Shown in pieces: positions 20,692 to 34,000 of a stretch of DNA of 64,000 nt. Made by a program: the position numbers and the translations under genes. Under the pieces are notes generated by a model. It worked only from the letters and a program-made list of their open reading frames with translations. It was not told the origin of the DNA and did not search any database. Every line of letters starts with the position of its first letter. Positions within the stretch are counted from its first letter, which is position 1. The DNA is from Hippopus hippopus (taxonomy: Eukaryota > Mollusca > Bivalvia > Cardiida > Cardiidae): the NCBI GenBank assembly GCA_946811185.2, contig OX328104.1, forward strand, positions 10,055,918-10,119,917, given 5' to 3'.

Positions 20692-21557
20692 ATTTACCCG
20701 ACAGTCGTGTACACACTGAAGAAATTTCATACTGCGAGTCCGACTGTCGTGTACTCAATGAAGGAAAACTCGTTGGGTGCCCGACGGTCGTGCACGGACT
20801 GATGAAATTTCGTCTTGGGGGCACGATTACGTGCCCGCAATTTCCGATTTCTTCATTGAGTACACGACGCGGTCGTGTACGCACTGAAGAACTGGAGTCT
20901 TACGTACACGTGTAAATGGGTTGGGCCAAAACGCAGACTTTTACGTGAATCGGCACGGCGTAGACAGTCTCATTGGAGCACACGGCAATAGTCATTTATA
21001 CAGCGTCAAGGGTAGATAATTTCAGAATATAAATAACAATCCAAATTTTGAGAGTCACATGCAAAACTAGACATCATGGGGATTCATTGTGGCAAGTTTG
21101 AAGTAGATCTAATTTCGATGGAAATTGTAGGAGTTGCGCACACAAATAACTGCTAACGGACGGACGGACGACCGGGTGTATAACATAATACGACCCTTCG
21201 GGCATGACACCCTGTATAAATGACTATTGCTCCACCGAGACGGTTTACGCCGTGCTGGTTCACATAGCAGTCTGCGTTTTGGTCCAATCCATTAATACGT
21301 GTACGTAAGACTCCAGTTCTTCAGTGCGTACACGACCACATCGTGTACTGAATGAAGAAATCGGAAATAGCGGGCACGTCATCGTGCCCCCAAGACGAAA
21401 TTTCATCAGTCCGTGCACGACCGTCGGGCACCCAACGAGTTTTCCTTCATTGAGTACACGACAGTCGGGCACCCAAGAAGTTTTCCTTCATTGAGTACAC
21501 GACAGTCGTACTCGCAATATGAATTTTCTTCAGTGCGTACACGACGGTCGGGTAAAT
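20692..21557. mobile_element. Foldback element with ~310-340-bp inverted arms, inside the Tc1 element
   Basis: The left arm (about 20692-21005) and right arm (about 21213-21557) are inverted copies. Shared blocks include TTACCCGAC at the outer ends, AGTACACGACAGTCG-type units, GGACTGATGAAATTTCGTC, and AAATGACTATTG near the loop. The arms hold several diverged units built on GTACACGAC. The ~200-bp loop has GAAGTAGATCTAATTTCGAT and GGACGGACGGACGACC. No ORF of note. Confidence 0.75.
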
Positions 21558-22134
21558 AGTCACTTTCCTGCAAAATACTTTCAATCGAGTTAAAATTTGT
21601 TTTATCGGACACATAATCGTTTGCCCGAATATATGTAGGTCATCTGATATTTTGATTTAATTACATTGCATTTGCACTTAAACACAGGGGAAGTTTCTTT
21701 TTTGGTTCAGTATATTATCATATAATTGATGGGTATAATCATTAAACAGCTTTGTTGTTTTGCATCAGGGAATATAGCCTGGGTCCAGGTTGGTACATTT
21801 ATTAATTTCATAATTACTCCATATCACGCTCCCTTCATCACAGTCTGCTATAAATCTTTGGCAGCCATCTGTTTATCGCTCTCATTATTAATGGAAATTA
21901 TTTTCATTATTTGTGACAATCTAACATCCGAATGACAGAAAAGGAAAAAATGAACAGACTGGAACCCAGGCTGAAGGGAATAGTAATACAATAGAGAAAC
22001 TGTGCTGTTTCAGTAACACACTTGAACTGGCATTCGTGCATTGTGGTACAGGAGTTCCATGTTAAAAACCCAATGACCATCCCAGGTTCAAGGGGTATCA
22101 ACTAACTGCTGCTTCAGGACAAAAATGTGCTTTC

Positions 22135-22428
22135 CCTAAAGCTCAGTCGGTGACATACTGGGACTGAGTAAAGGGGTCTGCTGGTTTAAGTCCCCAGTTC
22201 AGCCAATTTCTTTTTCAGAATTGACGGTAGTCATTGCAACAAGATACACTACTCTCTCATGGCTGATCATTGTTTCAGTGATGTGTTATGCAGGGGAGCA
22301 GCCAGTGGCAAGGCAAAAATATTGTGTGAAGTACTGGTAAAAAGAAATTCCAGAAAAGAATTGATAGGTGCACAGGCTGCTGTTGAATAACTTGAATAAT
22401 GTTGGAAATGGCATTAAACACTAAACAA
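22135..22428 (+). mobile_element. SINE-1, full length
   Basis: Head AAGCTCAGTCGGTGACATAC (box A-like), GGTTTAAGTCCCCAG, body with ATTGTGTGAAGTACTGGTAA, tail AAACACTAAACAAAC. Confidence 0.7.
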
Positions 22429-22539
22429 ACTTGCGTGACAATAACATTCTCCAAGACAAACCAAATCCTACTAAAGGAGAAATAATGGACAACAATACCA
22501 GATAGCTTGCAAGCACATGCAGACACTTCTCCCCACCCA

Positions 22540-22768
22540 ATAAACTCTTTACCGAACAATCCCTTTTTAAACCATCATGATGAAAAAGGCTTCTGAAAAC
22601 ATGGTGGCAAAAGGAGAAAATGCTGGTAGCCGGCATTTTCTCCTGTTCCCACAATGTTTTTTCCAACTTTTCAACGACAAATCACATCACATGAGCCATC
22701 TTTCAATTGTATGTCTGCACATATTTTCAGTATGGACAAGTCTTCAGTTTTGTCATCTGGTTAGACAG
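22540..22768 (+). mobile_element. Family A MITE, complete
   Basis: ATAAACTCTTTACCGAACAA start. The core AAATGCTGGTAGCCGGCATT keeps pairing through a compensating change. Confidence 0.8.
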
Positions 22769-22913
22769 TAACCCTTGCAGCGTTGAATTAATGAAAGAGA
22801 TAATTTCAATCTGGGAAACCAATAAAAATAGTTTTATTTCACGTTTTTTTTGGCCAGAATATGTAATGAAATAGCCGACATGGGTCAAGGACCAAATAAC
22901 AAAATAACCAAGA

Positions 22914-23136
22914 ATTTACCCCACACAGCAAATTCAGACCTGTCCAAATTCAAAGCATTTGCAGACGATTATTTCAAAGTGGTTCAAATAAAGGAATTTG
23001 TATTTGATGTGATAGAAAACATTTTGGGAAAAAGAGAAAATGCTGGTAACCAGCATTTTCTCTTTTTCCCACAATGTTTTCAAAAGGATTCTTCTTCAGG
23101 GTTGTTAAAAGTCATCATTGTGTGGTAAAGGGTTAA
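22914..23136 (-). mobile_element. Family A MITE, complete
   Basis: TTTACCCCACACAGCAAATT start. The core has GGGAAAAAGAGAAAATGC facing GCATTTTCTCTTTTTCCC, a compensating pair change. Ends GGTAAAGGGTTAA. Confidence 0.8.
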
Positions 23137-23189
23137 TTGATGCTTCCCATGGTTCTAAAACATGCTAAAGGACCATAACATTGTATTGT

Positions 23190-23552
23190 GAGGGGGGAAA
23201 AAAAGACAAACTACTGTAGCAGCACTTTTATCTTGCGCCCAAACTTTGAGCTAAATTGGTGCTTTGGGGTAATTTTTTTATTCTGTGTCTTCAAACGTCA
23301 AAATTTTTGAAAACCATTTTTTCCAAAAAAGGTTAGAGTGGAGTAGTTGCCCTTTGTATTCATTTACCTCATCTTTATTCATGAAAAGCACAAATATTGA
23401 GGGCTTAGCTTGTTTTCTCTACAAAACTACTAGTATATTGCAATACTGGCTTCCAACAGTTTAATGTCTCTGTAGGCAAATTATAGCTCATTTATCCACA
23501 AAGTAGTGGAGTAATACAGGGCTATCACGGCTCTCATGATCTTTCTTGTTTT
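23190..23552 (+). mobile_element. Decayed HINE 3' region
   Basis: TAGTGGAGTAATACAGGGC followed by TATCACGGCTCTCATGATC resembles the 3' end of the AGCTCCACTGGC family. The 5' limit is a guess. Confidence 0.35.
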
Positions 23553-23745
23553 TGTTTTGGAAGCTAGCACTCTTTCAACATATTAAAGTGAGCAATGACA
23601 AGCAGAAACTGTTAATTTTAACTACTTTTGACAATTCATAACAGGCCTACAAAATACAGTTGATGGACAAAACCACTCATTTTTTGCTTTGAATCGACAA
23701 TTTTCATGAAAGGTTTACCTATAACAGTAGTAGGCTACTCCGGTA

Positions 23746-23961
23746 TTAACTATTCACCAGAAGACAAAATCTTAGACTTGTCCATTTTGAAAGATCTGAA
23801 AAAAAAAAAGAGAAATCAAATGTGTCTGAAATTAGTCTAAGGGTAAAACATAGTGGGAAAAGGAGAAAAAACTACCAGCATTTTCTCCTTTTCCCACAAT
23901 GTTTTAAAATGTCTTCTTTCTCAGGGTTGTTCAATCTCAGGATTTTGTAGTAAACATGTTA
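23746..23961 (-). mobile_element. Family A MITE, core shortened
   Basis: TTAACTATTCACCAGAAGAC start. The core lacks several bases (GGAGAAAAAACTACCAGCAT). Confidence 0.7.
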
Positions 23962-24177
23962 CAGAATTATTAATTCACAGGGTAATTATAAGTAAGAAGT
24001 GTTTTTGACATCAGGATACTTTCCTTACTTCGATTTGCAATTGTTTTTTTGGCGGTATGTCAAACTTAGCTGTGTGAAGTTTGAGCAACTGAATTATACT
24101 GGCTGATTTGCAATAATTTTTGGTCGTATGTCCAACTAAGTTGTGTGCAGTTTGAGCAACCAAAATATCCTCTAATA

Positions 24178-25079
24178 CTATCTAAATGCAGGTCTCTTTC
24201 CTGGCATTTTAGAGGCAGAATTTTCTCTTTGAGAAGGAACTTGTGTGCGTACTTTGACAGACTGTGGATGTTTCAGTGTATCCTTTGTAATCACAGGTTC
24301 AGTGGCACTTTCACAACTCGCAGCTGATGTTTCACAACTTTCTCTATTTATCCTTGTCAGACTTCCAGATCGCCGTAGTTTTAATGTTCTGTTAGGAACA
24401 AAGGTATTTGGAATATAGTTTAACTTTTTCTTGGTCTTCTGTTTAATCCCTGAATTTTGATCAGCTTGACTGTCATCTGGAATTTTCTGATGATCCTGAG
24501 TTTTTGAGGTGGAGTTGTCTTGTTTGAGGTAGTTATAAGTTTCCTTATCTTTCAGGGCCTCATGGGCTAATAATTCCTTGTCATTTAATACTGGTGAAAC
24601 GTTCTGGTCGATATCTAGTTCTCCAAAGCTTTTCTCTGCTTCTAGTATATTAACCCATTCTTTTCTGTGAAGGGGCTTATTTGTCGACTTCTTACTTTTC
24701 CTTGCAGAGCTTGAACTAGAGTTATCATGTTCTGGTTTATTTGTCAAACCCGGAGATTCATTTCTGTTTTTTAAAGATGCTGGGCTATCAGCCTGATATG
24801 ATAAATCTTCCTTAAGTGAGGTATCTTTGGTCTGAGATTCTTCAAGGACTGAGGTAGAAAAATCATTGTGGTCAGAAAGAGATGATGTCATCAGTTTTTG
24901 TTGTAATCTGTGTTCTTGCTCCTCCAGTATTTCTCTCAGTTCAGAGTCAAGTTTTTCTTGCTCTGACTTTATATCTGCAGATTTAAGTGCCTCAAGGTCT
25001 CTTTTTGTTTGCTGTTCTTTGACAAGTTTCTCAAGGGCCATGAAAAATTCATCACCATACTCTGACAGAGTTTTGGAAC
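24178..25079 (-). CDS. Coiled-coil gene, last coding exon
   Basis: 902 nt, residues 422-721 and TAG. It begins SKTLSEYGDEFFMALEKLVK, continues as a Glu/Lys/Gln coiled coil, then a Ser-rich low-complexity region (DNSSSSSARKSKKSTNK) and a basic tail. Confidence 0.92.
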
Positions 25080-28000
25080 CTGCAATACAGTAAGTTAACA
25101 CTGGCTGTCTTCAAATTACACTACAAACTCTGTTAGTAGCCACTTTTTTTAACCCTTAGCCTGCTAAGTGTGACTCAAAGACCTTTTGCAGACAGTACAG
25201 GTCAAGATCAGGCTGCTCAGGACATCCAATAGGAAGATTTTTTTCCCGAAATACCAGTAATACCTGTGAAATAGCAAAATTTGGGTTTTTCTATCGGCTT
25301 TATTTCACTTATTTAGCAGGTTAAGGGTTAAATCAAACAGTTATGAACAGTTGTAAAGTGTGAACATGAAATCTTTTACACAAGCATCTGTTCAAAGGAG
25401 AGAGAGGAAAGTATTCATGGCAACACTTCTAGTTTTCCAACCAATGCAGGAATGTCTCCTTCATTATTTTTGCAAAGTTTTCAATTTCAGGAAAAATGTA
25501 CCAACTCAACAGACATTTCCAGTTTAGAAATAAGACCCAATTAGCTACAGTTTCAAGCTTGCCTTTGTCTAGAATGTCTAAGCAAAGCAGATCCAAGATC
25601 AGAATGCAAATTTGGTGTAGTCTGATCTTTATCAATACTGGCTGCAAAGGTATCTATAGTTGTGAAAGGTCTTTGAGGGTTGAAATATAACTGACTACAT
25701 ATATGAATTTTTAAAAGTCATTGTATGAAAAGAAACAATTCCTGTTTTGTTTTGTTTTTCCGTTTCAAAATCTGTTTTAGAAAGACTTTTCTTTTATTTA
25801 AATGTTATTTCTTTCAAGTTCATGCCCTGTGTGTAATTGTGTGTCACAGGGCTTTCCTCCATTATTAGAGAAAATCTAGGGACTTGGAGAAACCAGCTGG
25901 ACAATGATGGACCTACCTTCTGATTCTTCAAAGTCTTTAACCTTGAGCGTTTCCACTACATCGCTGAGCTATGGAGGAAAATAAAGGGTCAAATTTCAGT
26001 AAAACACAAAAATCACAGTAATCACAGATAGAGGAAACTACAGTTTGCCAGACACGTCACTTTTGTGATTCACTCTAAAGCAACCATACAAAGTGGCCTT
26101 AAAGATAGCTTTCTCAAAGAACAGGTTTACTTATGTGTGACTGTGTACAACTTGCCAAACCTTGTAGCGCAGTTGGTAGTGTACAGGACTTAAATCACAG
26201 GGGTTGCCGGTTTCCGCTGCTCAGCAAATTTCTTTTTGAGGATTGATGACCTTCATAGCAACAGAACCCATTCCTCTATCACAACTGATTGTTATTTCCA
26301 CAATGCGTATGTGGGAAAGCAGCTAGTGCCTTGGGAAGAATATTATGCAAAGCCCATGAAAGCAAGGATACGGTGTACTGTCAAAAATGATATTACTGAA
26401 ATAATGTTGAAAACATTAAAAACCACACAAACAAACGGTGTACAATTTGGATCCTAAAATATGTTTCTACATTCATTGGCAGACAGTGGTGTAGGGGTAC
26501 AGAGTCAGCCTCTTACATCGAAGGTAGCAGATTTGAGCCTTGTGATAAGCTGGGTCAACCTTTGGAACTAGCCACAACAAGGTGCAAGTATTTGTTAAGG
26601 TTTCCAGCTAACAATCATTGAGTGTGATTAATATATGAACTTGTTTCACAATCATTTAAAAAAAAATATATTTAAACTGAATAAACCACATTCATTACAA
26701 GGTATTGATAAATTAATACATGTACAAGTACAGTTGTCTTCAAGAGATTTTCTTGCAATTTAAGCCTTTAAATTGCAAGAATAAATTTGAGTCATGCTTC
26801 GAGAAGGGAGGTATAATGCTTCTGCTGTAGACAAAGGCTGACCTGAGTCAAAAGTTTTTGCCATTAGTAAACTTTCTGGATGTCAAGGGACCATTATACC
26901 TATTAGTAGTTTGACAAAATGGATCCATTTTGTGCACAGACTTGCTTGGTATTTATGATGTGTTACAAAGATGCACAAAACCCGCTGTCCCAGAGCAAGG
27001 CTAATTTTTCTCTTCTACTGACTGAAACTCAGCCTATGAACTGGATATACCCAGGAAACATCTGAATATATGAGCTTTCTCCAAGAAAGAAATTTTGCTG
27101 AAAAATATAATGTGGATAAATAAAATGACAGAATTTATTCATTTCAAATGTTTAATAGATAGATAAATTCACATGGACAATTTGTATGCTAGTACTACTC
27201 TATCTTTGAAGGCCGAGGCCCGGTAGACAGGACTGGAAGCACACAGAACTTTAGACCAGGGAGTCAAATCCCCAGCTCTTTATGAGATATGATAGTCATG
27301 CAACAGGATTTATTTCGTTTCACTGTTGATCCTTGTCTCAATAACGGTTAAGTGGGAAACTGGCTAGTGGCTTGGGAAGAATATTGTGCAAAGCACTGTT
27401 AAAAAGAAACTTCAGGAAAGCATAGACAGCTGCACTAGCCACCCCTATATAACTGAAATAATGATGAAAACATTGTCAAACACCATAAAATTTACCTGTG
27501 AGGCATGTTCTTTAAATACAGAGATAAACTTCTTCAAAGACTCTTCAGAAGCAGATTGGTTCAGTTTTATATAGGCATCCAAAATAGCTACAAATCACAG
27601 GACAGAAATAATATGTTACCCAATATTCATTGAAGCACAAGGTACAGCTTTGTTTGCTTTTGTGGACAGTTTAGATCAAGACAAGACTAAACAGAACATA
27701 CAGTCTGGTCTTTGATCTTCACTGTCTGGTATTCTAAGATATTTTGTCCAAAAAAGTTAAGGATACGCTGTAATTTTGTCTATGTTTTCTGCCTGCAAAT
27801 GTTCAATATTAATTGTTCTGAAATATATGACTACAGTAATCGTTTTCACAGCCCTGTGAAAGAAAGCTTTTGAAAACATTGTGGGAAATGGAGAAAATGC
27901 TGGTCACCAGCATCTTCTCCTTTTCCTGCAATGTTTTCTGTCCTTTCAGTGACAAGTCCCATCATTTGAGCCACCTGTAATTTGTCATCTACAAATATTT

Positions 28001-31000
28001 TCAATTTGTTAAGTATAAAAGTTTGTCATTCAGTAAAGACCTAAATGTAATCATGTAAGTTTAAACCCATTTTCGCTAGCCAAGGTGACGATCACTACGT
28101 AGTGATCGTCACCTTGGCTAGCGAAGATGGTTTAAACCTTAACAATGCCAAAATGACTATTTGTGCAATATTCATCATCAAAAGAGAAATAGAAGATAAT
28201 CAGATTGGTTGTTTATAGGATTCAGTGAGACAGATATTCATTACACCAGAATAATCAGAGAGGCACAAACTAATATTCAGCAAGAAACTTTGATGCCATC
28301 AAAAGCGTTTGTGGAAAGTGTAGATCAAGATCAGACTGCACACAACATGCAGTCTGATCTCTGATCTGCACTGTCCACTGCTATATTCTAGATTACAACC
28401 AAACTGTCTCTCAATCTTGCAGAGGAAATGTATTTTTAGCCTTTGAGAAAATGCAATTTACTTACTCAGTAGTGAAAGAGTTAAAGAAAAATTAGTAAAT
28501 AAATAACTGTGACTGAAAAGTTGAGATTTGTTTTGGGAAGGATAGAAAACATTGCGAGAAAAGGAGAAAATGCTGGTTACCATCATTTTCTCCTTTTCCC
28601 ACAATGTTTTCAAAGGGCTTCTTTCTCGGGGTCATTAAAAGTCGGGATTGTGTGGTAAAGGGTTAATTCTCTATTGATATTCCATGGCCATATTTTCAAA
28701 TTTTGTGACATGACTCAAAGATAGGCATGAAAAATTCCTTGGTCCAATATTGTTTTAACCTTTTTTCTGTCTGGATTTGCACACTGCCCCTCCTCTCATA
28801 GAGATAAGTCATTATCTTAACCCTTCACCACACAATCCTGAAATTTAACGACCCTGAGCAGGAAGTTTTTGGAAAACAGAGGGAAATGGAGAGAACACTG
28901 GTAAGCAGCATTTTCTCCTTTTCCCACAATGTTTTCCACCCTGTCACAGACAAATCTCATTATTTGAGCCTCATTTAGTTCGTTGTCTGCAAATGCTTTG
29001 AATTTGGACAAGTCTAAAATTTTGTTGTTTGGTAAAGAGTTACACAAGATCTGGCTCAGTCTTACCTTGCAAGGGTTTCACAACCACTTCATTTCCCATC
29101 TGTTCAAAGTCAGCATAACCCTCTCTGTCAATATACCGGTAAACAACTTTCAGAATTAGATATACCATATCAACTATGAAGCTTTTTTTTTTTTGAGGAA
29201 GAAGATGTAATGTAGGTACAGTCAGAAATACAATTACTGTCAACTGACTATTTTCTATTAGAGATACTATTTTCTACTAAAGATAATGAGTGATAAAAAA
29301 AAAAAAAAACCTAACCTAATTACTTGAAATAGAGATTCTGTGTATTTCAGCTGTAAGTTATAGACTTTCTGATGATACTTCAGCTCTGACTTCAAACAGT
29401 CTACCTGAAAACAAAAAGAGAAGATAATGACCGGACAGAAAATTGTAATCAGTAAGCTCCTTAACAGCATGATTCCCTGTTTTACAACTCTGAAGGAAAA
29501 TATATGGAGGAAATACAAAACAAGGAGATCGTAGGTGGGTGCTAACACTTGGCTGCAGTTATTGTTAGAAATGACTTGATTTTAGATATGTTGTGTTGAA
29601 TTCATAAACACAATTTAACATAACATATCTAAAAAAGAAGATCTAACAATTGTTTTTAGAGAAATGAGAAGTTTTTTCCCTCACCTGTAAAATTTTCCAA
29701 AACGTAGATGGAATAGTTTGGCATTCACCCCTCGAAATGCTTTCAAATTGGTAAAGTCTAAAATTTTGTATTTCATTAAATAGAGTTAATACCCCTCTAG
29801 AAAAAAGAGTGAAACATGATTTCAGAAATACAAGATATTACCTCATTACTAAGCATGTAGACTTTATAGTTATATGCCTTCACCAATGCTTGTATATACT
29901 TAGTTGTGTCCCCTTGTTTTAATCTGACTGGTATTGGTAAACTTTTTAAAACATGTTCACTGGTCACCTTCTTCAGAGCTGGAGATTTCAGAGCTGGCTG
30001 AAAAGATAAAATGTTACTATACTTTGAGAAACTTCGAACGTGGTTGGAATATCCGTCACAGATTTACTTGCCTATGCAGACAGTGTAGATTAAGATCAGA
30101 CTCTATAGATCATGAAGTCTAATCTTGGATCTCCATTGTTTGCTATGCTGATACACTCTGACATAAACAGCCTGTAAAGTTTAATAACTGGGCCTTTTTT
30201 AATCACTTCAAATGTTTTTTTTTATCCAAGAATTAAAACAGTATCCTTCAAAACCTGAAAAAAATTTACTTCATAGAAGTATAATCATACACAATTATGG
30301 TTATTCCTCATTTTTTTTACAGTATCAGTCCTAAATTTTCTAAACTCCTAAATAGCAATGTCTGATGATCATTATACTTTTTTGAAACTGACTCAATGAC
30401 ACCTAGAAAAGAAAACGAAATCAGGGTTAAATGCATATGCAAAAAATATCAACCCAGGTCAGCCCCCACAGTCCAGGCAGGCTGATCCAGGTCGAAACTT
30501 TTTGCTGTAGTTCAATCTTCTGCATATCAAAGGACCATTTTACCTCCAGATTCAGTTGGTTGTTATACAAAATGGATTTTATTGATATCATGCATTGCAG
30601 AGATACATTAAACCCACTTTTGACTGAGTGCTGCTCAAATATTAGATCAAGTGCCAGTTATGTTATGGAGAATGAATATTTGAGCCATGCTCTGGCAAAA
30701 GGGGACGATGCATCATACCAAGCAAGCCATCACATAATTATGGATCCATAATAGCCTCTTTTTTTTTTTTTTTTTTAACAACTCAGAAAATCAACCAATG
30801 GCGAAAAGTTTCGGCTCAGGTCAGCCTGCACAGATTGCGCAGGCTGACCTGGGTCGATACTTTTCGCAGATGCATTAAGCCCCCTTTTCACAGAGCGTTG
30901 CTCATTTGTTTTCATGTAAAATCCAGCCATCATATTACCTATTATAAATTGGTGGATAAACCATGATTCAAAGAATATCGGTGTATAGCAGTAACAAATG

Positions 31001-34000
31001 TATTGATTTTACCTGAACAATAAGGATTTTTTAAGTACTCACTAGAAAGAAAAAAATTCATAATATATTTTTTATCTTTTGACTCCACATATTTCCATAA
31101 GAAATTATGAAATTCATGATGTCAGCAGTGTTGGTAAGTCTCCCTAAAAGCAAACAATGCAAAAGCAAACGGAAGAACGCTTTGAAAACATTAAGGGAAA
31201 AGAATATTGTTAACCAGTATTTTCTCCCCTTACCACAATGTTTCCCACCCATTCAAGACAAATCACATCATTTGAGACATTTGATTTGTTGCCTACAAAT
31301 GAGCCATGCTCTGTGAAAAGGGGGCTTCATGCATCTGCAAAAAGTATCGACCCAGGTCAGCCTGCTCAGTCCGCGCAGGCTGACCTGGGCCAAAACTTTT
31401 CGCTAATGGTCAATTTTCTGTATGTCTGAGGACAAGTCTACTTCATGATTTAGTCGATTGTTAAAAAAAGGCTGTTATGGATCCATGAGTATGTGATTGC
31501 TGGCTTGGTATGAAGCATTATGGAGATGCATTAAGCCCCCATTTGTCAGAGCATGGCTCAAATGTTTTGAAGATGGACAAGTTTGAAATGTCATCGGCTG
31601 GTACAGATTTATACAATTCCTTACCCATGGTGCACTCGGAAACAAGAGGGAAAGTTCTAACAAATCATCAGTGCAGTCCTTCATAATGGCACAAGATTTA
31701 AGGATCTGGGTCATCAGCCTCTCTCTGACAGACTGAGTCACATGACCTGAGGTCCATACACTGCTTGAACTCTTTGGCTCTTCCTCCATAACACTGTGTA
31801 GTCTTATCAGCTCTTTGTACAATGTGCTAAGCTTGCCTTCCAACTTGGACTGGAAAAATAATAGAGCATGCATAAATATGTGGGCCTTGCTCTGTGAAAA
31901 GGGGATTTAACCCTTTACCAGACGACAAAATTTTAGCCTTTTCCAATTTGAAAGCATTTGCAGTCGACAATTTCAATGTGGCTCAAATGGTACAATTTTT
32001 CTTTGATAGGGTAGAAAACATTGTGGGAAAAGGAGAAAATGCTGGTTATCAGCATTTTCTCCTTTTCCCACATTGTTTTCAAAAGGCTTCTTTCCCACGG
32101 TCGTTTAAAGTCGGCATTGTGTGGTAAAGGTCTGATGCTCTGCAAAAACTCGATTCAGGTCAGTCTGCAGAGTTTGTGCAGGCTGACCTATGTCATAACA
32201 TTTTTCTACTGGTCAATTTTCTGCATGTCAAAGGACCAGTCTACCTCAGGATTAAGTTGGATACTTAACACAGTGGATTTTATCTATCACTAATCATATG
32301 ATGATTTGCTGGGTATTTTGCATCACAGAGATGCATTACAGCCCCTTTTGTTACAGCACCACTCATATTTATGCGTTTACCTTCAAAAACATACCTGAAC
32401 ATTTGAACAACAATCCTTGGATTGAACAACTATAAAAAAAACCATAATGTATGAACAAAAAGGTTGTGCATGGCAGTCTGCTTCTGTTCAGTTTTTCCTT
32501 TATTTGAGTTCAAGTCTATTGTGAAAATGCACCTATTCATACATTCCACGAGTGTCCTTTACCAGTGGTGTGCATAACAAGATTTCCAAGCCACAGGCTT
32601 CTTTCCCGGACAAACATTGTTTGCAGTGAGAAAAGAATAAATTCTGGATCTATGGAAGAGTTTGGCCATGCTGAAATTGAAACACATGATTCCTGGTTTT
32701 CTGGCCTTGCATGTTACCTACCAAGTATCCAGCTCATCTCTCTGGCAGCCCATGGGTTGAATGGAAAAAACAAAAAGGACTGTTGTAAGATATATAACAA
32801 TAAAAGAAAAAGGTGCTAAAAAAATAAACTACAGTCGCAGCTCCACAAAATATTTACCACTTGTTTAAGATTTAGGTGCTCCAGATTTCCAGATGCAACA
32901 TCAAATAAAGTAACATTGTTTTCTTTGTTTGGATGGACAAAATCGCCATAAAATTTCAGGGCATGGGCTAGCTGCTCTGTAGTTCTGTTCTGTAAATAGA
33001 AATCAAACATTTATAAATGTCATGTCAATCCAAATGACAGAGTTTTCCAAAGATAAATAGATCTAAAGATGAGATAACTGTTCACAAATAGAGCAAGTGA
33101 ACAAAACATGTAACAAAAATCATTACAAACAAAAGAATAATTTTGAGTTTTAATCTTTTACCAAATAATTCCAAGTTTTTGGAACCCTCAGGAAGAGAGC
33201 TCTCTAAAAAAATTGTGAGAAATGGAGAAAATGCTGGTGACCAGCATTTTCTCCTCTTCTCTCAATGTTTTCTCTCTAAACAAAGACACTTCCACCAATT
33301 TAGCCAGATTCAATATGGCGCTGCAAATGTATTTAAAATTCATCTATTGCCAATCTTAACTTTTGGTGTATGGTAAAGAGTTAAAATAATACAGTTAAAA
33401 TTAAATTGATTCAAAGTTACAGATGATTGTAAACTTATGAATTAGTTTCATTGCATATTCTAAAATGATTCTAATCAGTAAATGACAATCCTGCTCCTGT
33501 ACTGTTTAATTTGTGAAGATGACAAAATTTTAGACCCCATTCCCAAAACAAATTTTGATTTTTCAGTCATATTTATTTTGATGTCTGCAAATGCTTTCAA
33601 TTTGGACCAGTCTAAAATTTTGTCGTTTGGTAAAGACTTAAAAGTTACAAAGCATATGAGGACACCAAATTAAATGTGGCTAAAATGATAAGGTTTGTCT
33701 CTAAAAGTGAAGCAAAATCTGTTGGAAAAAGAGAGAGTACTAAATGACCAACATTTTCTCATTTTACCACATTACTTTTAAAGCACTCTTCCTCAGCGTT
33801 GTTAAAACATGGATATGTTTGGTGAAGGGTAAACAACCTACATGTACCTTGTTTTCATATTTCAGGATTTCATAGACATCCAATTATGATAAAACAAATT
33901 TCAAGGTAATAGGTAGAATTCAAACCATCTACTATTATATCAACATATCAAGGCAATCCATCTGCATATAAATACAATAAAACGAATTTAACAAAGTATT

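Larger units (their letters stand above)
19307..21714 (-). mobile_element. Tc1/mariner-like element with perfect 40-bp inverted ends
   Basis: TACTGAACCAAAAAAGAAAC starts the left end (19309-19348) and its exact complement closes the right end (21673-21712). TA lies on both sides. The 40 positions match without a mismatch by eye, implying a recent insertion. It carries a frameshifted transposase (19509-20514, minus) and, in the other half, a nested foldback element (20692-21557). Confidence 0.9.

Noticed and set aside
29066..29135. Other AG acceptors for exon 10 of the coiled-coil gene
   Set aside because: The two upstream AGs (before AGAGGG and AGGG) give early stops in the phase set by exon 9. 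Only the AG before GGTTAT keeps the frame.
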